A stretch of 64,000 bases of DNA, taken from contig BCIA01000001.1 in NCBI GenBank assembly GCA_001599815.1, positions 5,088,934 through 5,152,933 of the forward strand. Reading direction: 5' to 3'. The notes under the pieces were generated by a model, which saw nothing but the letters and a program-made list of their open reading frames with translations, did no database searches and had not been told where the DNA came from. This document shows positions 1 through 10,447 of the stretch, one piece after another; the first letter of the stretch is position 1; each line of letters begins with the position of its first letter. The position numbers were made by a program, and so were the translations under genes. This DNA is from Furcasterigmium furcatum (taxonomy: Eukaryota > Ascomycota > Sordariomycetes > Glomerellales > Plectosphaerellaceae).

Positions 1-442
1 CTGTAGTCGTCATGCGTCGGGAAGTGACCAGGCGCGACTCATCGATGACAGGAAGGGATCTCATGGCCGTTGGTGTTGCAGCAACAACGTTCTTTCCCAA
101 GATGCTGGCTCCTGCTGGTGGCGCCCGTTGAGGTAGAAGCCACAGCCAGCAGCGGGCAGGACAATCATGTACTCGTGAAATGCCTAGGTACCTACCTAGG
201 TACAAGTATGTCGCGGAACCAGGCACGGACCCAGATGGCTTCCCAGTCCGACAACCGATCATTCTCAATGACTACTAGAGAAAGCAGAGCTTACTTATCC
301 CGATTCTGCGAGACGACATCGCGCGGTTATCCCAACTATTATCCGAGGCCCAGGCCGCAGCTACTCAATCAAGATCCCTCCAATAAGTCAACCCAACGTC
401 TGTCGGAGCCCTCCTGCGCGGAGTGCGAATTGCCGAGTCAGA
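1..442. other. intergenic, upstream of sugar transporter
   Basis: I see no convincing gene here. A palindromic motif TACCTACCTAGGTAC occurs around 189-203; related copies occur in other intergenic regions of the window. The stretch probably holds the promoter and 5' leader of the transporter that starts at 443. Confidence 0.6.
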
Positions 443-2398
443 ATGGTCGTCCCAGCCAGCCGTGAAGTGGTTACAGGACATGTCGAAGCGCCATCAACAT
501 GGAGGACATACTTCTACTGCGGTGTCGCAGCCTTCGGAGGAGTGTGCTTCGGATACCCGACGTCCGTCATGTCTGGGGTACTCGGCACGCCGTACTTTGT
601 CGAGATGTACACGGGGGCGGCATACGACTATGCGAAAAGGCAGCCCGTGGACCCAACCGCCTACTATGGGCTGAGTGCGTCCTCCAAGTCCCTAATGGTC
701 GGAATCCTCTCTGCGGGCGTGCTGCTCGGGTGTCTGATGGCGGCGGACCTGGCCGACAAACGAGGGCGCAGATTGCCGGTGCTGATCGGGTGCATTGTAC
801 TGTGCTTCGGGACCACGCTCCAGATCGTCGCCGAGGGTCAGGAGTGGCAGTTTGCGCTGGGTCGCCTGATCACAGGTCTCGGGGTCGGGGCCTTTTCGCC
901 CTCTCTCGTCACCTACATCTCGGAGATTGCGCCAACACACCGCCGGGGGCTTTGTATAGCGTCATATTCACTGAACATTAATCTGGGTATTTTCCTAGCC
1001 GACGCTGTCGTCATGGGTACAGAGGGCATCCAGAGCAGCGCGGCGTACCGGATCCCGATCTCACTGCAGTACGCATGGGCTATCATGTTGGGCGTTGGGA
1101 TGTAGGCGCTTCGTGGGTTGAGCCTCCTCTTGAAACCCCAGCCCATCAGGCGCGGCAGTGTACTGACAGATCTTCCAGCCGAGTCCCCTCGATGGCTCAT
1201 GAGGGTCGGCAAAACGGAGGAGGCCACGGCCGCCATGCTCAGGGTGCGCGGCCACACAAGGATGTCCCCGGAGGTGCAAGCTGAGATGGACTATCTCGCC
1301 CGATTCATTCAGCCAGAAACGGATGTGCTGAGGATGGCGTGGGTTTGGTCATGGCTCGAGTGCTTCTACGGCCCCTTCCACATGAGGAACAGCCCCATTC
1401 AGAGACTCATCCTCGGAACGACGGTGCAGATGATGCAGCAGATGACGGGGATCTCGTTCATATTCTACTTCGGCACGACGTTCTTCCAGGACCTCGGCGG
1501 CGTGACGCAGCCGTTCCTTGTATCGCTCGTCGCGTCGCTCGTCAACTTCTTGGCAACGCCCCTAGCCTTGCTGACCGTGGACCAGTACGGGAGGAGAACA
1601 TTGATGATATTGGGCGGCTTGGTCATGTGCATCGCCCAGCTCCTCATCGCTGTGCTGGGACGCAAGCAGGGGGACGACGGGTGGTATGCCGGGCCCACGG
1701 CCACAGGCATGGTGGCCCTCTTCTGCATCAACATCATGGCCTACTCCATGTCGTGGGGGCCGATGGGTTGGGTGGTCGTCGCCGAGGTGTTCGCGTTGCG
1801 GCAGCGGGCGAAGAGCATGGCGCTGTCGACGGCGAGCAACTGGTTGTGGAACTGCGTCATCGCAACGACGATGCCGTTTCTGCTGGGCAAGAATCCGGGC
1901 GAGCCCGACATGGGGCCGGACCTATTCTTTATACTCAGCGGCACGTGTGCTGTGGCGGTGGCGTACGCTTTCTTCATGGTGCCCGAGATGCGGGACTTGA
2001 CGCTGGAGAGCATCGATGAGATGCTGAGCGCTTGCTCGCCGATGAACTCGCCCCTGTGGCTGCCATGGTATTCGCAATACATATCCAAGGATGAGGAGGG
2101 GGCTGGAGAGGTAGAAGCCCGTGGGCAGGACGATGTGAACGGCCGAGAGGAGGCCACGGCCGACCCTCAAGTCTGCGAGGGACTTAGAGACCGGAGCGGA
2201 GCTGCCGGGCCGGCAGAGGCTCGTAGCCCGGCGGAAGCTCACGACTCTGTGGGAGCTGATAATGTGGTGAAAGAGGCCCGTGACACAGGGGTGGCTGTGG
2301 AGGGCGATTCGTTTGAAGGCTGGCTCAACCAACTCGAGGCCATTCAGGAGGAAGATGGAGATGAGTGGGATAGACGCCGAAGAGCAATAAGTATGTGA
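443..2398 (+). CDS. MFS sugar transporter (hexose/quinate type)
   Basis: Membrane sugar:proton symporter of the major facilitator superfamily, expected in the plasma membrane. Two exons are inferred, 443-1101 and about 1159-2398 (632 aa), with an intron starting GTAGGC at 1102. The acceptor is uncertain: CAG at 1158 and at 1149 both keep frame and differ by 9 nt. Visible family motifs are DLADKRGRR (residues about 102-110), GRLITGLGVG, the E-S-P-R-W loop after TM6, QQMTGISFIFYFG in TM7 and DQYGRR between TM8 and TM9, with about 12 hydrophobic segments. Oddities: the TM1 motif usually written FGYD is FGYP (residues 36-39), removing a normally conserved acidic residue, and the C-terminal tail is long (about 120 residues) and rich in Glu/Asp/Ala. 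The substrate cannot be read from the sequence. The gene converges on the unknown gene at 2565-3248. Confidence 0.85.
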
Positions 2399-2564
2399 AC
2401 AACCTTAACGCCAACAGTATCGCGATGGAAGAGCAGGAATGCAGCAGGTCTGACATTTTGATGAGCAAGGCAGTGATACTAACGGTGATGATGATGCCCT
2501 CCCAGCTTCCACTTCAGCGATGATGTATCTGTCTTAGAGCCTCTTGCGTGGGTATCTCCCCCAT

Positions 2565-3248
2565 TCAGTCAATAGTGAACAGAGCCTCTGCCATCTCTCT
2601 GTCAACGGTCGACTCCCTCGAAGGAGGGTCGGAGTCGAGGCCGTCTGTCGGTTCCAGGGCAGCTGTGTCCTCCAGCACCACCTGCTTCACGACCTTGACC
2701 GTCCTCTCGCCTCCCCTGGTGACCTCTGTGAGTACCACGCTGTCACTTTCTATCTTCCATCGGCACCAGAAATCTCCCTCGTTGACTTGATCCTCTTCGC
2801 GGACCCAGATCCGCGACATGTCATGGTCCCGCATGAGGAAGGTCAGGGCGCGCTCGTTGGCATTGGCAAGAGTGCGGTACGTTCCGAGGAGCTCGACTTC
2901 CGGGCCGGAGGAAGAGGCAGTGACGTGGCAGAGCATAACATACACGGTCGACTGGTCGTTCTCCGCCGCCTGGGTTCTGATCTCGTCCAGCTCGCTGACG
3001 AGCTCTTGGAGAACTTGCTGAGATCCGAGCTGCTTGTTCGCCCACGCCTCGAGTCTTTCCTCGGTCTGTTAACAGAGAGTCAGCCTCCAGTAGATGACAC
3101 CGGATGAGGGTCTTGCACGTACAACTCCGGCGAGTCTGAGTCTTTTGACGCCGGGTGATTCAGACTCGGTGTCTCCTGCGGCTTTGCGCTTGCGGGCGAG
3201 CTTTGACTTGGCCTCGGAAGAAAGTTCGTGCTTCTCTGGCGAGGACAT
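2565..3248 (-). CDS. uncharacterised 208-aa protein
   Basis: Inferred as two exons, complement of 3123-3248 and 2565-3065, separated by a 57-nt intron with donor GTACGT and acceptor TTAACAG; phase 0 is kept. The product has a basic N-terminus starting MSSPEKHELSSEAKSKLARK with a bipartite basic stretch (KLARKRKAA, VKRLRL) that could be a nuclear localisation signal. A Gln/Leu/Glu-rich helical stretch (residues about 43-75) may form a coiled coil. A mixed alpha/beta region follows (MLCHVTASS to TVKVVKQVVLED), then an acidic tail. I do not recognise the family. The start is the first ATG in frame with the basic exon; splice signals and continuous reading support a real gene. It converges with the transporter, 166 nt apart. 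Confidence 0.6.
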
Positions 3249-4186
3249 GTTGTGCAGAGTCGGCTGGATTCTTGTCGAGGGTGCTCAAGTGGCTTGTGAA
3301 ATAAAATATAAGGTGGTTTGATGATGATTTGAGGAATTCCAGTGCTTGAGGGGCTATTGTGCATGGGAACCAGCGCTCAACAAGCACGAAGAATACTTCT
3401 ATGGCGTCGAAGGCCAGAGGGGGGCAGATATGAAGTGGAGTAGATTCTCCGAGTGAGTTGTTGAATTCAAGCGATCGGAGAGGGCCGATATTCCAGGTTC
3501 ATTTGAGGCCGAAGGCGCCATGGGAACGAATATGGATGGAGTTGGCGGCGGCAGTTCCGCCGCAGATTTCAGGCGACAACACCAAAGCACTGCTCAAGTA
3601 GAAGGCACAGAGAATGAGGCGATAAGGCGGCAGGGCGAAAAGGCGAGAATGAAAGTGCCATCGCCACTTTGCTCTACTATAAACAGAGGTCTTAGGGTCT
3701 GCCGCTCACCTACATTAGTGAACCTTTCACGGGCAAAGTCGGCACAACAATGAGCTTCGTGGTGATCGTGCTGCACAGTAACATTCAGTCGCCTAACACC
3801 CCCGGCCCTTGAACAGAAGAGCCAGACTTGGTATGATATATCTTGGGCGGTATAAGTGAGGGGAAGGGCAATGAGATGGCGATGCACCTGATCAGCTTAA
3901 TGACGCTGAGGGACTGAGCAGATATGTGCCTGTGAAGTGTCGTCAGGGCGGAACACCGTGAAGAACCATCGCCATCTCTTAGACAATATGTGGTGATTAA
4001 TTACTTAGCTGATGGCCTGAACTGGCCGTCATGAAGATGCCAAGCGGAGGTGATCGACAGGGTCGTTTCAGCCTCGTCGCAACGTTGGCCCCTTTCCACA
4101 GCGGAGCTTCCAAGACCACACTGCCTTCACATCTTCCCTTTTTCGACCATGGTTCATGGTCTGGGAGCGAGCTCGATTCAAAAAGT
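3249..4186. other. intergenic, divergent promoter region
   Basis: No supported gene. It separates the divergently transcribed unknown gene (minus) and SET-domain gene (plus), so both promoters should lie here. Short open frames in this stretch have no recognisable domain or signal. Confidence 0.55.
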
Positions 4187-5429
4187 ATGAAGCAGCCTCA
4201 CGTGCGACTTCAGGTGTGCCTCAGCGTCCTGCTTGCCTTCTCCACGGCCGTGGCGGTAGGAACCTCAGCTGTTGCCAAGAGGTCGCAGTGTGTTGCTTCC
4301 CCTTTTCCGAGTGGTGAGCCTGGCGTCTGTCTGAAGACAGACGAGGTGGCGGAATATCGCAGAAGATACGGTCTAAGTGAGTCCGGTGCGCCCTGTTCAT
4401 CGCGGAGCAGATGTGGCTGACAGGAGTCCAGATCTTCAGTCGGACGACGGCATCTGGAAAGTCTCTCAAACGCCAGACAGGGGCCTCGGCGTCTTCGCAA
4501 CTCAAGATATCGCCAGGGGAACACATCTCATGGTCGAGAAACCGCTGTTTGCCATTGACCCGGGAGATTTCCACGCGGGCAAGGGGTATCAGATTGGCGC
4601 CCTTGAGGAGGCTGTCGAGGAGGCTTTTGGCGGTCTTGACCCCTCATCGAGAGAGGAGTATCTGGCGTGCCACGAGCATCGGCCCTCAGGGGCGACGGGG
4701 AGCCGGGAGCTCTTGATCTTCATCAGCAACGCGTACACCATGCCGGATGGAAGAGTAGGCAGTACGTTATTCCGCAGTTCATTTCCCCCTATTCTGGCTG
4801 TTTCTGGAGTCCTGCGACATGTCTCTGCTCCTCGGACACGATGGGTAGCTCCTCACACTTCCACAAAAGGCATTTACTGACTCCGCGGGCCCGTAGTATT
4901 CCCGCGCATCGCGAAAATCAACCACTCTTGCCGCCCTAATTCGGTCAACACGTTCAGCGACGGCAGGGGGTCGAGGATCATCTGGGCGGGCAGGGATATT
5001 GCAGCAGGAGAAGAGATCACGGTTGCGTACGTGCCCTTGACGGAGACAACGGAGAGACGGCGAGCCCGATTGTCGCAATACGGCTTTAGGTGCGGCTGCG
5101 AGGCATGCCGAGCGGCCACAGGAGACGAGGAGAGGCTGGACGTCCAGGTGCTCATGAGAGAGCTCGACGCCGGGATGCTCAGAGACGACGGAAACGACGT
5201 GGGGGACATGGTGTCCAAGGCCGAGCACCTGGTCCGCCTCGTCGAACAAGAAGATCTGGTTGAATATTTCGCCTCCGCATATCGACTCGCGACTGTGGCG
5301 TCGCTGCGCTACGGCGATATGTCGAGGGCGAGGACATGGTCAGCGCGGGAACTCGAGATTCACGACATGGCCGACGACAAGGCGGCACGGGCTCTGCGTC
5401 GAGACATGGCACGGCTGGGTCTGATCTGA
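4187..5429 (+). CDS. SET-domain protein with predicted signal peptide
   Basis: Inferred exons are 4187-4376, 4432-4761 and 4897-5429 (350 aa). Introns are 55 nt (GTGAGT...CAG) and 135 nt (GTACGT...TAG with an ACTGAC branch site); phase is kept throughout. SET motifs in order: GLGVFATQDIARG, RIAKINHSCRPN (the catalytic NHSC core, about residues 182-185), GEEITVAYVP, and the post-SET cysteines in FRCGCEACRA. This matches the fungal SET5/SMYD-like group, which lacks an obvious MYND finger here. Such proteins use S-adenosylmethionine to methylate lysines. The unusual feature is the N-terminus: MKQPHVRLQVCLSVLLAFST is a good signal peptide or anchor, in frame with the domain. An upstream in-frame ATG exists at 4031, but the 4187 start gives the signal peptide directly. 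Substrate and location are unknown. Confidence 0.8.
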
Positions 5430-5920
5430 ACAGTGTAGGTGCCTCGAAGATGGAGGCCGAATAGAGGTCGAACCTACGGAAGGGGTGGGTACGTACCAAC
5501 GGGAAAGTGGACCTCACCTGAGTGGCTGCCGTCTGTCTCGCCGGCGTGACTCACGGATCCCCGCCAAGGCCGAGAATGTAGCGGGTGCATCACTGTATTC
5601 GGGGCCCAGGAAACCGCCACTACGGCGCCTGTTGCGGAGCCAACCCCGACTGATCATCTCCAAGTCCAGCCAAGTTCAACTTCAAGAGTTGATGGCGCCA
5701 CTCGACTTGGCTCTGCACTCGAGAGCTTTTCTTCATCCTTATAACAGGCCCCGAGTCCCAGACTCTTGAATAGTTGTGTTTACGAAGCGCAGGACGCCCT
5801 ACCTCTCTGCTCTTGATGTAACCAACCTCCAGGTTTTGCCGGACCTCGACCATCCTCATTTGCTTCATCGCGAAACTGCCTTCCTCTGCCCCAACTGGCT
5901 TCTCCGTTGCGCCGCACACA
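5430..5920. other. intergenic
   Basis: About 490 nt between two plus-strand genes. It should hold the 3' end of the SET gene transcript and the promoter and leader of the ABC-F gene. No other feature seen. Confidence 0.5.
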
Positions 5921-8227
5921 ATGACGTCGATCGCCTCAGAATCTGTCGCAACGATCCTCTGCACCAGCAAGCAGACAAGATTCGACATCAAGACTGCCGA
6001 CTATCGCGAGGTAAGCCACCCATATGCATGCAATTAATCCATTAATGCAACGCTCACTCCTGTCCAGCTCGACATCGAGGGCCTCAATATCACCGTCACC
6101 GCCAGCGAGAAGAAGACAGGTGACAAGAAGGCCTCCGGCGTCAGGGCAAAGTCCAAGGCGAAAAGCGAAGGCCTCGAGATCCTTTCTGATGCCAAGCTCA
6201 GGCTGAAGGCCGGCCAGCGGTACGCTCTCGTCGGCCGCAATGGCTCTGGAAAGTCGACCCTGCTCAAGGCAATCGCCGAGAAGCTCATCCCAGGCATTCC
6301 GGAGGAGACGCGAGTCTCCATTCTTCAGCAGACCGATGCCAAGGACACCAACACGGATATGTCACCACAAGATGCCGGCTCAGCGGGCGCCGGGTCTCAA
6401 GGCAGAACCGTTCTCGAGGAGGTCATTGAGCAAGCCACCGCCCGGTCAGACGTGGAACAGGATCTGAGGGCCCTTTCAGCCGGAATCGAAAACACCAACG
6501 ACCCTTTCGCGGGAATCCGGGCTGTGCGATCCATTCGACACGAGAGGAATCTGAAGCGACTGTTTCAGTTGGACAAGGACGCCAGACTCCGGAGCGGCGC
6601 CCGCGGTATGGCGGCTCGAAAGGCCTTGACGGCCTTTGAAAAGGTGACGGCCGAGTCGAAGGCGCTGATCGAGCAGCCCGCGGATGAGATCTCGCCCGAT
6701 ACCGTCAAGGATGAGACCCAAGAAGCCGTCGACATGCTTGCCGAATTGCAGCTTCAAGTCGAGCCCTCTCGGATGGCCGAGATCGAGTCGACGGCCAAGA
6801 AGATTTTGACAGGTCTGGGCTTCTCGGAGGAGTACATGGCGAAGCCCGTGGGCAGCCTGTCAGGCGGCTGGCGCATGCGTACTGCTCTCGCATCTTCTTT
6901 GCTCGCCGAGACAGACATCTTGATCTTGGACGAGCCCACCAATTTCCTCGATCTCCTGGGCATCATCTGGCTGCAGAAATATCTCCAATCCCTGGAAGAC
7001 GATGACGCTGCCCCGACCCTCATTCTCGTCTCTCACGACCGCGACTTCATCACCCTCTGCACAGACCTCCTCCTTGTCAAGGACAAGCAACTTACGTATT
7101 TCCATGGAGATCTCCCGACTTACGAGTCCTCTCAGGCCGAGAAGAAGCTTCACCTCACCAAGATGAAGGAGGCGCAGGACAAGCAGAAGGCCCATATCCA
7201 GCAGAGCATCGCGAGCAATATCAAGGCGGGTAAAGCCAACGATGACCAGAACAAGCTTCGCCAGGCCAAGTCGCGACAGAAGAAACTCGATGATCGTTGG
7301 GGCCTGGAGGTCAGCGCTAAAGGCGGCCGCTTCAAATTGAACCGCGACCTGGTCGGTTATCACTTGACAGCGCGAGATGAGATCGACATCCCACAGGACG
7401 AGCGGCCTGTCAACTTCATCATGCCTGAACCATTGGACCTGCGGTTCCCCGGCGCCCTGATATCCGTCGAGAACGTCAACTTCCGCTACCCCGGCAAGAC
7501 CAGGACCAAGACCTTGCCACCCCTGGTGTTGCAGGACATCAACCTCTCCGTTCACATGGGAGACCGCGTGGGGATTCTAGGCTTGAACGGCGCCGGAAAG
7601 TCTACCTTGATCAAGTTGTTAGTGGAGCAGTCAAAACCGACGTCTGGTTCGGTGACCGCTCACCCGCGGCTCAAGATGGGATACTACTCTCAGCATGCTG
7701 TCGAGGAGTTGCAAGGCCTGGGCCGAGCAGACCCTACCCTGACCGCCCTGTCCATCTTGACTAAGGAGGTCGATGGTTCCCTGGATGAAGGCGAAATCAG
7801 GGGCATGCTTGGCGCTCTGGGCCTGCCGGGGCGGACCGCGTCGGACGTGCCCCTGACCAAGCTCTCCGGCGGCCAGCTCGTGCGTTGCGAACTAGCACGA
7901 CTCCTCTGGCAGCGGCCGCATCTTCTCGTTCTCGATGAAGTGACAACTCATCTCGACTATGAGACGGTCACGGCCATGCGAGAGTCCCTCAGGGACTGGG
8001 AAGGCGCGGTTGTTCTCGTGAGCCACGACAGATGGTTTATGAGGGGTGCGGTTGAGGGGCTACGGGACGAGGACGAAGAGGACGAGGATGACGAAGATGA
8101 CGATGAGAGCCCAAGGCGGCGCACGGTGTACAGGTTGCGAGCAGGAAAACTGACCAAGCTCGAGGACGGCACGTCCGAATTCGAGCGGGCGGTGGAAAAG
8201 CGAGTTGCCAAGCTGCTGGCAGCGTGA
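5921..8227 (+). CDS. ABC-F family ATPase (Gcn20/Arb1-like)
   Basis: Soluble twin-ATPase protein without membrane segments; the ABC-F family acts on ribosomes (translation control, ribosome biogenesis). Exons 5921-6010 and 6068-8227 (749 aa) flank a 57-nt intron (GTAAGC...TGTCCAG). First ABC domain: Walker A GRNGSGKST (about residue 87), signature LSGGWRMR (about 294), Walker B LILDEPTNFLD (about 315). A basic coiled-coil linker follows, containing repeated K/Q/E such as KKLHLTKMKEAQDKQKAH. Second domain: Walker A GLNGAGKST (about 534), signature LSGGQLVRCELAR (about 629), Walker B LVLDEVTTHLD (about 649). The Pro normally following the catalytic Glu is Val in the second copy. After the second H-loop SHDRWFM there is an acidic run (EDEEDEDDEDDDE). 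The N-terminus is short, unlike New1/eEF3 and shorter than typical Gcn20, so the subfamily is unresolved. Confidence 0.88.
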
Positions 8228-8319
8228 TGCCCCAGAGGGCGCAAGATATCTACTACGGACGGTGTCTTCCTTTGATCATGCCATCATGAATGCTACTCTA
8301 GTGACCGGTATCTCGTGTC

Positions 8320-9918
8320 TCATCGCGCGTCTCTCGCATGCCTTGCCATACCCTGCCTGAACTGACCGGCCTCATATCCCCTGGGGGGTAACACGCCCTC
8401 GGGCACCAATACACCAAACAACGCTCCCTCCACCCTCCGAACATCGATATCTCCGCCCTGCGGTATCTCAACAATCGTCCCGTCCACGCACACCTTGCGC
8501 CACCTTGCATCACCCTCCAGGATCTTGACCCTCATCCCCGCAACCCTCTCATATCCCACGTCCGTCATCCCAACATGCGCCCCATCGGCATACGCGGCCG
8601 TCATGATCTCCATCGTCCGCTTTCCGCCCACATCCCCGAAGTGGACCAGCCTCAGGTCGTTCTCCAGCGGCCTGCTCTCAGGGGAGATGGTGAAGGTCCG
8701 CTCGAGGTTCGACACCATGGTAGCAAGCACGTAATTAAAGCTCGCGTCACCCGATGCGGCCTTGGGTGGCACAGCGTCCCCGCCCTGCAGGACCGATTCG
8801 CCCCCGTCAAGGGACGTGGCCCGCACCTCTGCGCGGTAGGCGTGGCTCTCCTCCAGGAGGGAGGCGGCCAGCATGCCAAAGCGCGCGGCGCCGTGCTTGC
8901 GGTACTCTGGCGTGTCGGACTCCCAGACTAGCTGGGCGTGGAAGCCGTAGCTGGCGACGATGGCGCCGTAGAGGTGGGTGACGGCCGTGTCGTGTCGTTT
9001 AATGCCGTTGGTGGCGTTGTCGTCTTGGTTGGTGCTGCTGGTCGTTGGGGCGTAGGAGACGAGCCTGGAGCCCTCGGAGAAGGTTGCACGGAAGGAAGGG
9101 AGGGGGGCGGGTGTGCCCCGGATCAGGGTCCTCAGGGCCAACACGAGGGGGGACGGCGCCTGATTGTTGTCTTCACCGTGGGCGCCGTAGAGCGGCTTGT
9201 GAAGAGAGTGGAAGAGGGCGTTGGCCGTGCCCAGGGGGAGCAGGGCGATGGTCGGTAGGGGCGATACGGAGGCGTTGCCATTTGTGAGAGGCGTGATGGT
9301 CTCGTCAGAGCCGTTCAGAAGGTCGACAACGCCACCGTCGCCGCTCAGGAGGATGATGGTTTCCGAAGAGCGGGCGCCATCGGCGGTCTGTTTCCTGGCC
9401 GCCCAGCGAGACCTCGCAAACTCTCTGACGCTCTGCGCATTCTGGGTGATCATGACGTGATACTTTTCAGGGCCCTCATCCGATGATGCACTGCCGCCCA
9501 ACAGCTGGAGCAGAGGCCTCACCACGTCCTCCCAGACCTTGAGCGCCATTCCCATGCCGGACTTGGTCGACACAACAACATGCAGCTCATTCCCGGGCGC
9601 AAGAAACGCCGGCACCTCCCTCACGCCATACCTCTCCAATAACACCTCGTCCACCTCGTCGACACCATCAAGACGCAGCCGGTGTGGTCTCTCCCCGCCA
9701 TCCGGCTGTTCCTCCAGGCGAGCGATAACGTATCCCTCCCCCTTCTCATGCGCGTCGAGAATGAAAACAATCTCTCTCGTCGGGACGCTTAGACTGGAGC
9801 CGCGGCCATCGCTCTGGGCCACCTCACCGCCGGGACGGAGCCGCAGAGTTCGGGGTTGTCGGGACGAGGCCCCGTCAGTGGAAGCGGCAGCGGCGTCATC
9901 CTGCACGTTGCGATCCAT
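8320..9918 (-). CDS. diacylglycerol/sphingoid-type lipid kinase
   Basis: Single-exon, 532 aa. It belongs to the DAGK-catalytic superfamily, which phosphorylates diacylglycerol, sphingoid bases or ceramide with ATP. Evidence is the glycine-rich nucleotide-binding motif LSGDGGVVDLLNG (residues about 191-203, equivalent to GGDGT) and the PLGTANALFHSLHKP motif (residues about 228-242), which in the family is PLGTGNA with the second Gly. An N-terminal region with ELHVVVSTKSGMG matches the usual VxxNPxSG strand-loop. No transmembrane segment or C1 domain is evident, so a fungal long-chain-base kinase-like protein is more likely than a classical animal-type DAG kinase. The start is the first ATG of the frame; the remaining 5' side lies in the 9919-10447 intergenic region. 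Confidence 0.8.
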   Translation of the reverse strand: MDRNVQDDAAAASTDGASSRQPRTLRLRPGGEVAQSDGRGSSLSVPTREIVFILDAHEKGEGYVIARLEEQPDGGERPHRLRLDGVDEVDEVLLERYGVREVPAFLAPGNELHVVVSTKSGMGMALKVWEDVVRPLLQLLGGSASSDEGPEKYHVMITQNAQSVREFARSRWAARKQTADGARSSETIILLSGDGGVVDLLNGSDETITPLTNGNASVSPLPTIALLPLGTANALFHSLHKPLYGAHGEDNNQAPSPLVLALRTLIRGTPAPLPSFRATFSEGSRLVSYAPTTSSTNQDDNATNGIKRHDTAVTHLYGAIVASYGFHAQLVWESDTPEYRKHGAARFGMLAASLLEESHAYRAEVRATSLDGGESVLQGGDAVPPKAASGDASFNYVLATMVSNLERTFTISPESRPLENDLRLVHFGDVGGKRTMEIMTAAYADGAHVGMTDVGYERVAGMRVKILEGDARWRKVCVDGTIVEIPQGGDIDVRRVEGALFGVLVPEGVLPPRGYEAGQFRQGMARHARDAR

Positions 9919-10447
9919 GGTTCTGGGATGGGAAGCGAATGGGGGCCTCTTCTCTTCGAGTAGGATGAAGGGCCGGGACGTCCCTTTTCAACCCCTTTCT
10001 TCTTTCCTACCAGGCTGTCCGGTCGATCCGGACTCTCCGGAGAATGCAATGCGACCGGAGGTTCGAGATGGCTATTAGTGAGCGTTGCCCCAGGTGCGGG
10101 TTGAATGATACGCCGAGGTGAGTCAAGATAATGTAGCAGGAAAGGTATGTAGGCAGGTTAGTGGCCAGTCGGTAAAGTAAGCTAATGTGGGCGGGAAACT
10201 CGCGCAATTTGTCTTGGGTGCAGTGGTCTGGATGATCGTTGATTGCGGTATTTGTAATGGCTCGGTGAGGTCGCTCGACTCGGCTCCGCGCCGCCCGCAG
10301 CATCGCTAAAGTGGAAACCAATGCACTATGCTTAGACATGGAAGTACGTCCATACTACGTGCTCTGGCAACTACGGCGGGTGCCTGCGAGACACTGACGA
10401 TGACTGCATGGAGAGACAGCCGTGTCGCTCCCAACTACAACAAGACT
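9919..10447. other. intergenic
   Basis: About 530 nt between the 3' end of the Trm1 gene and the start of the lipid kinase, both on the minus strand. Expected to hold the Trm1 3' UTR and the kinase promoter. Nothing else supported. Confidence 0.5.
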
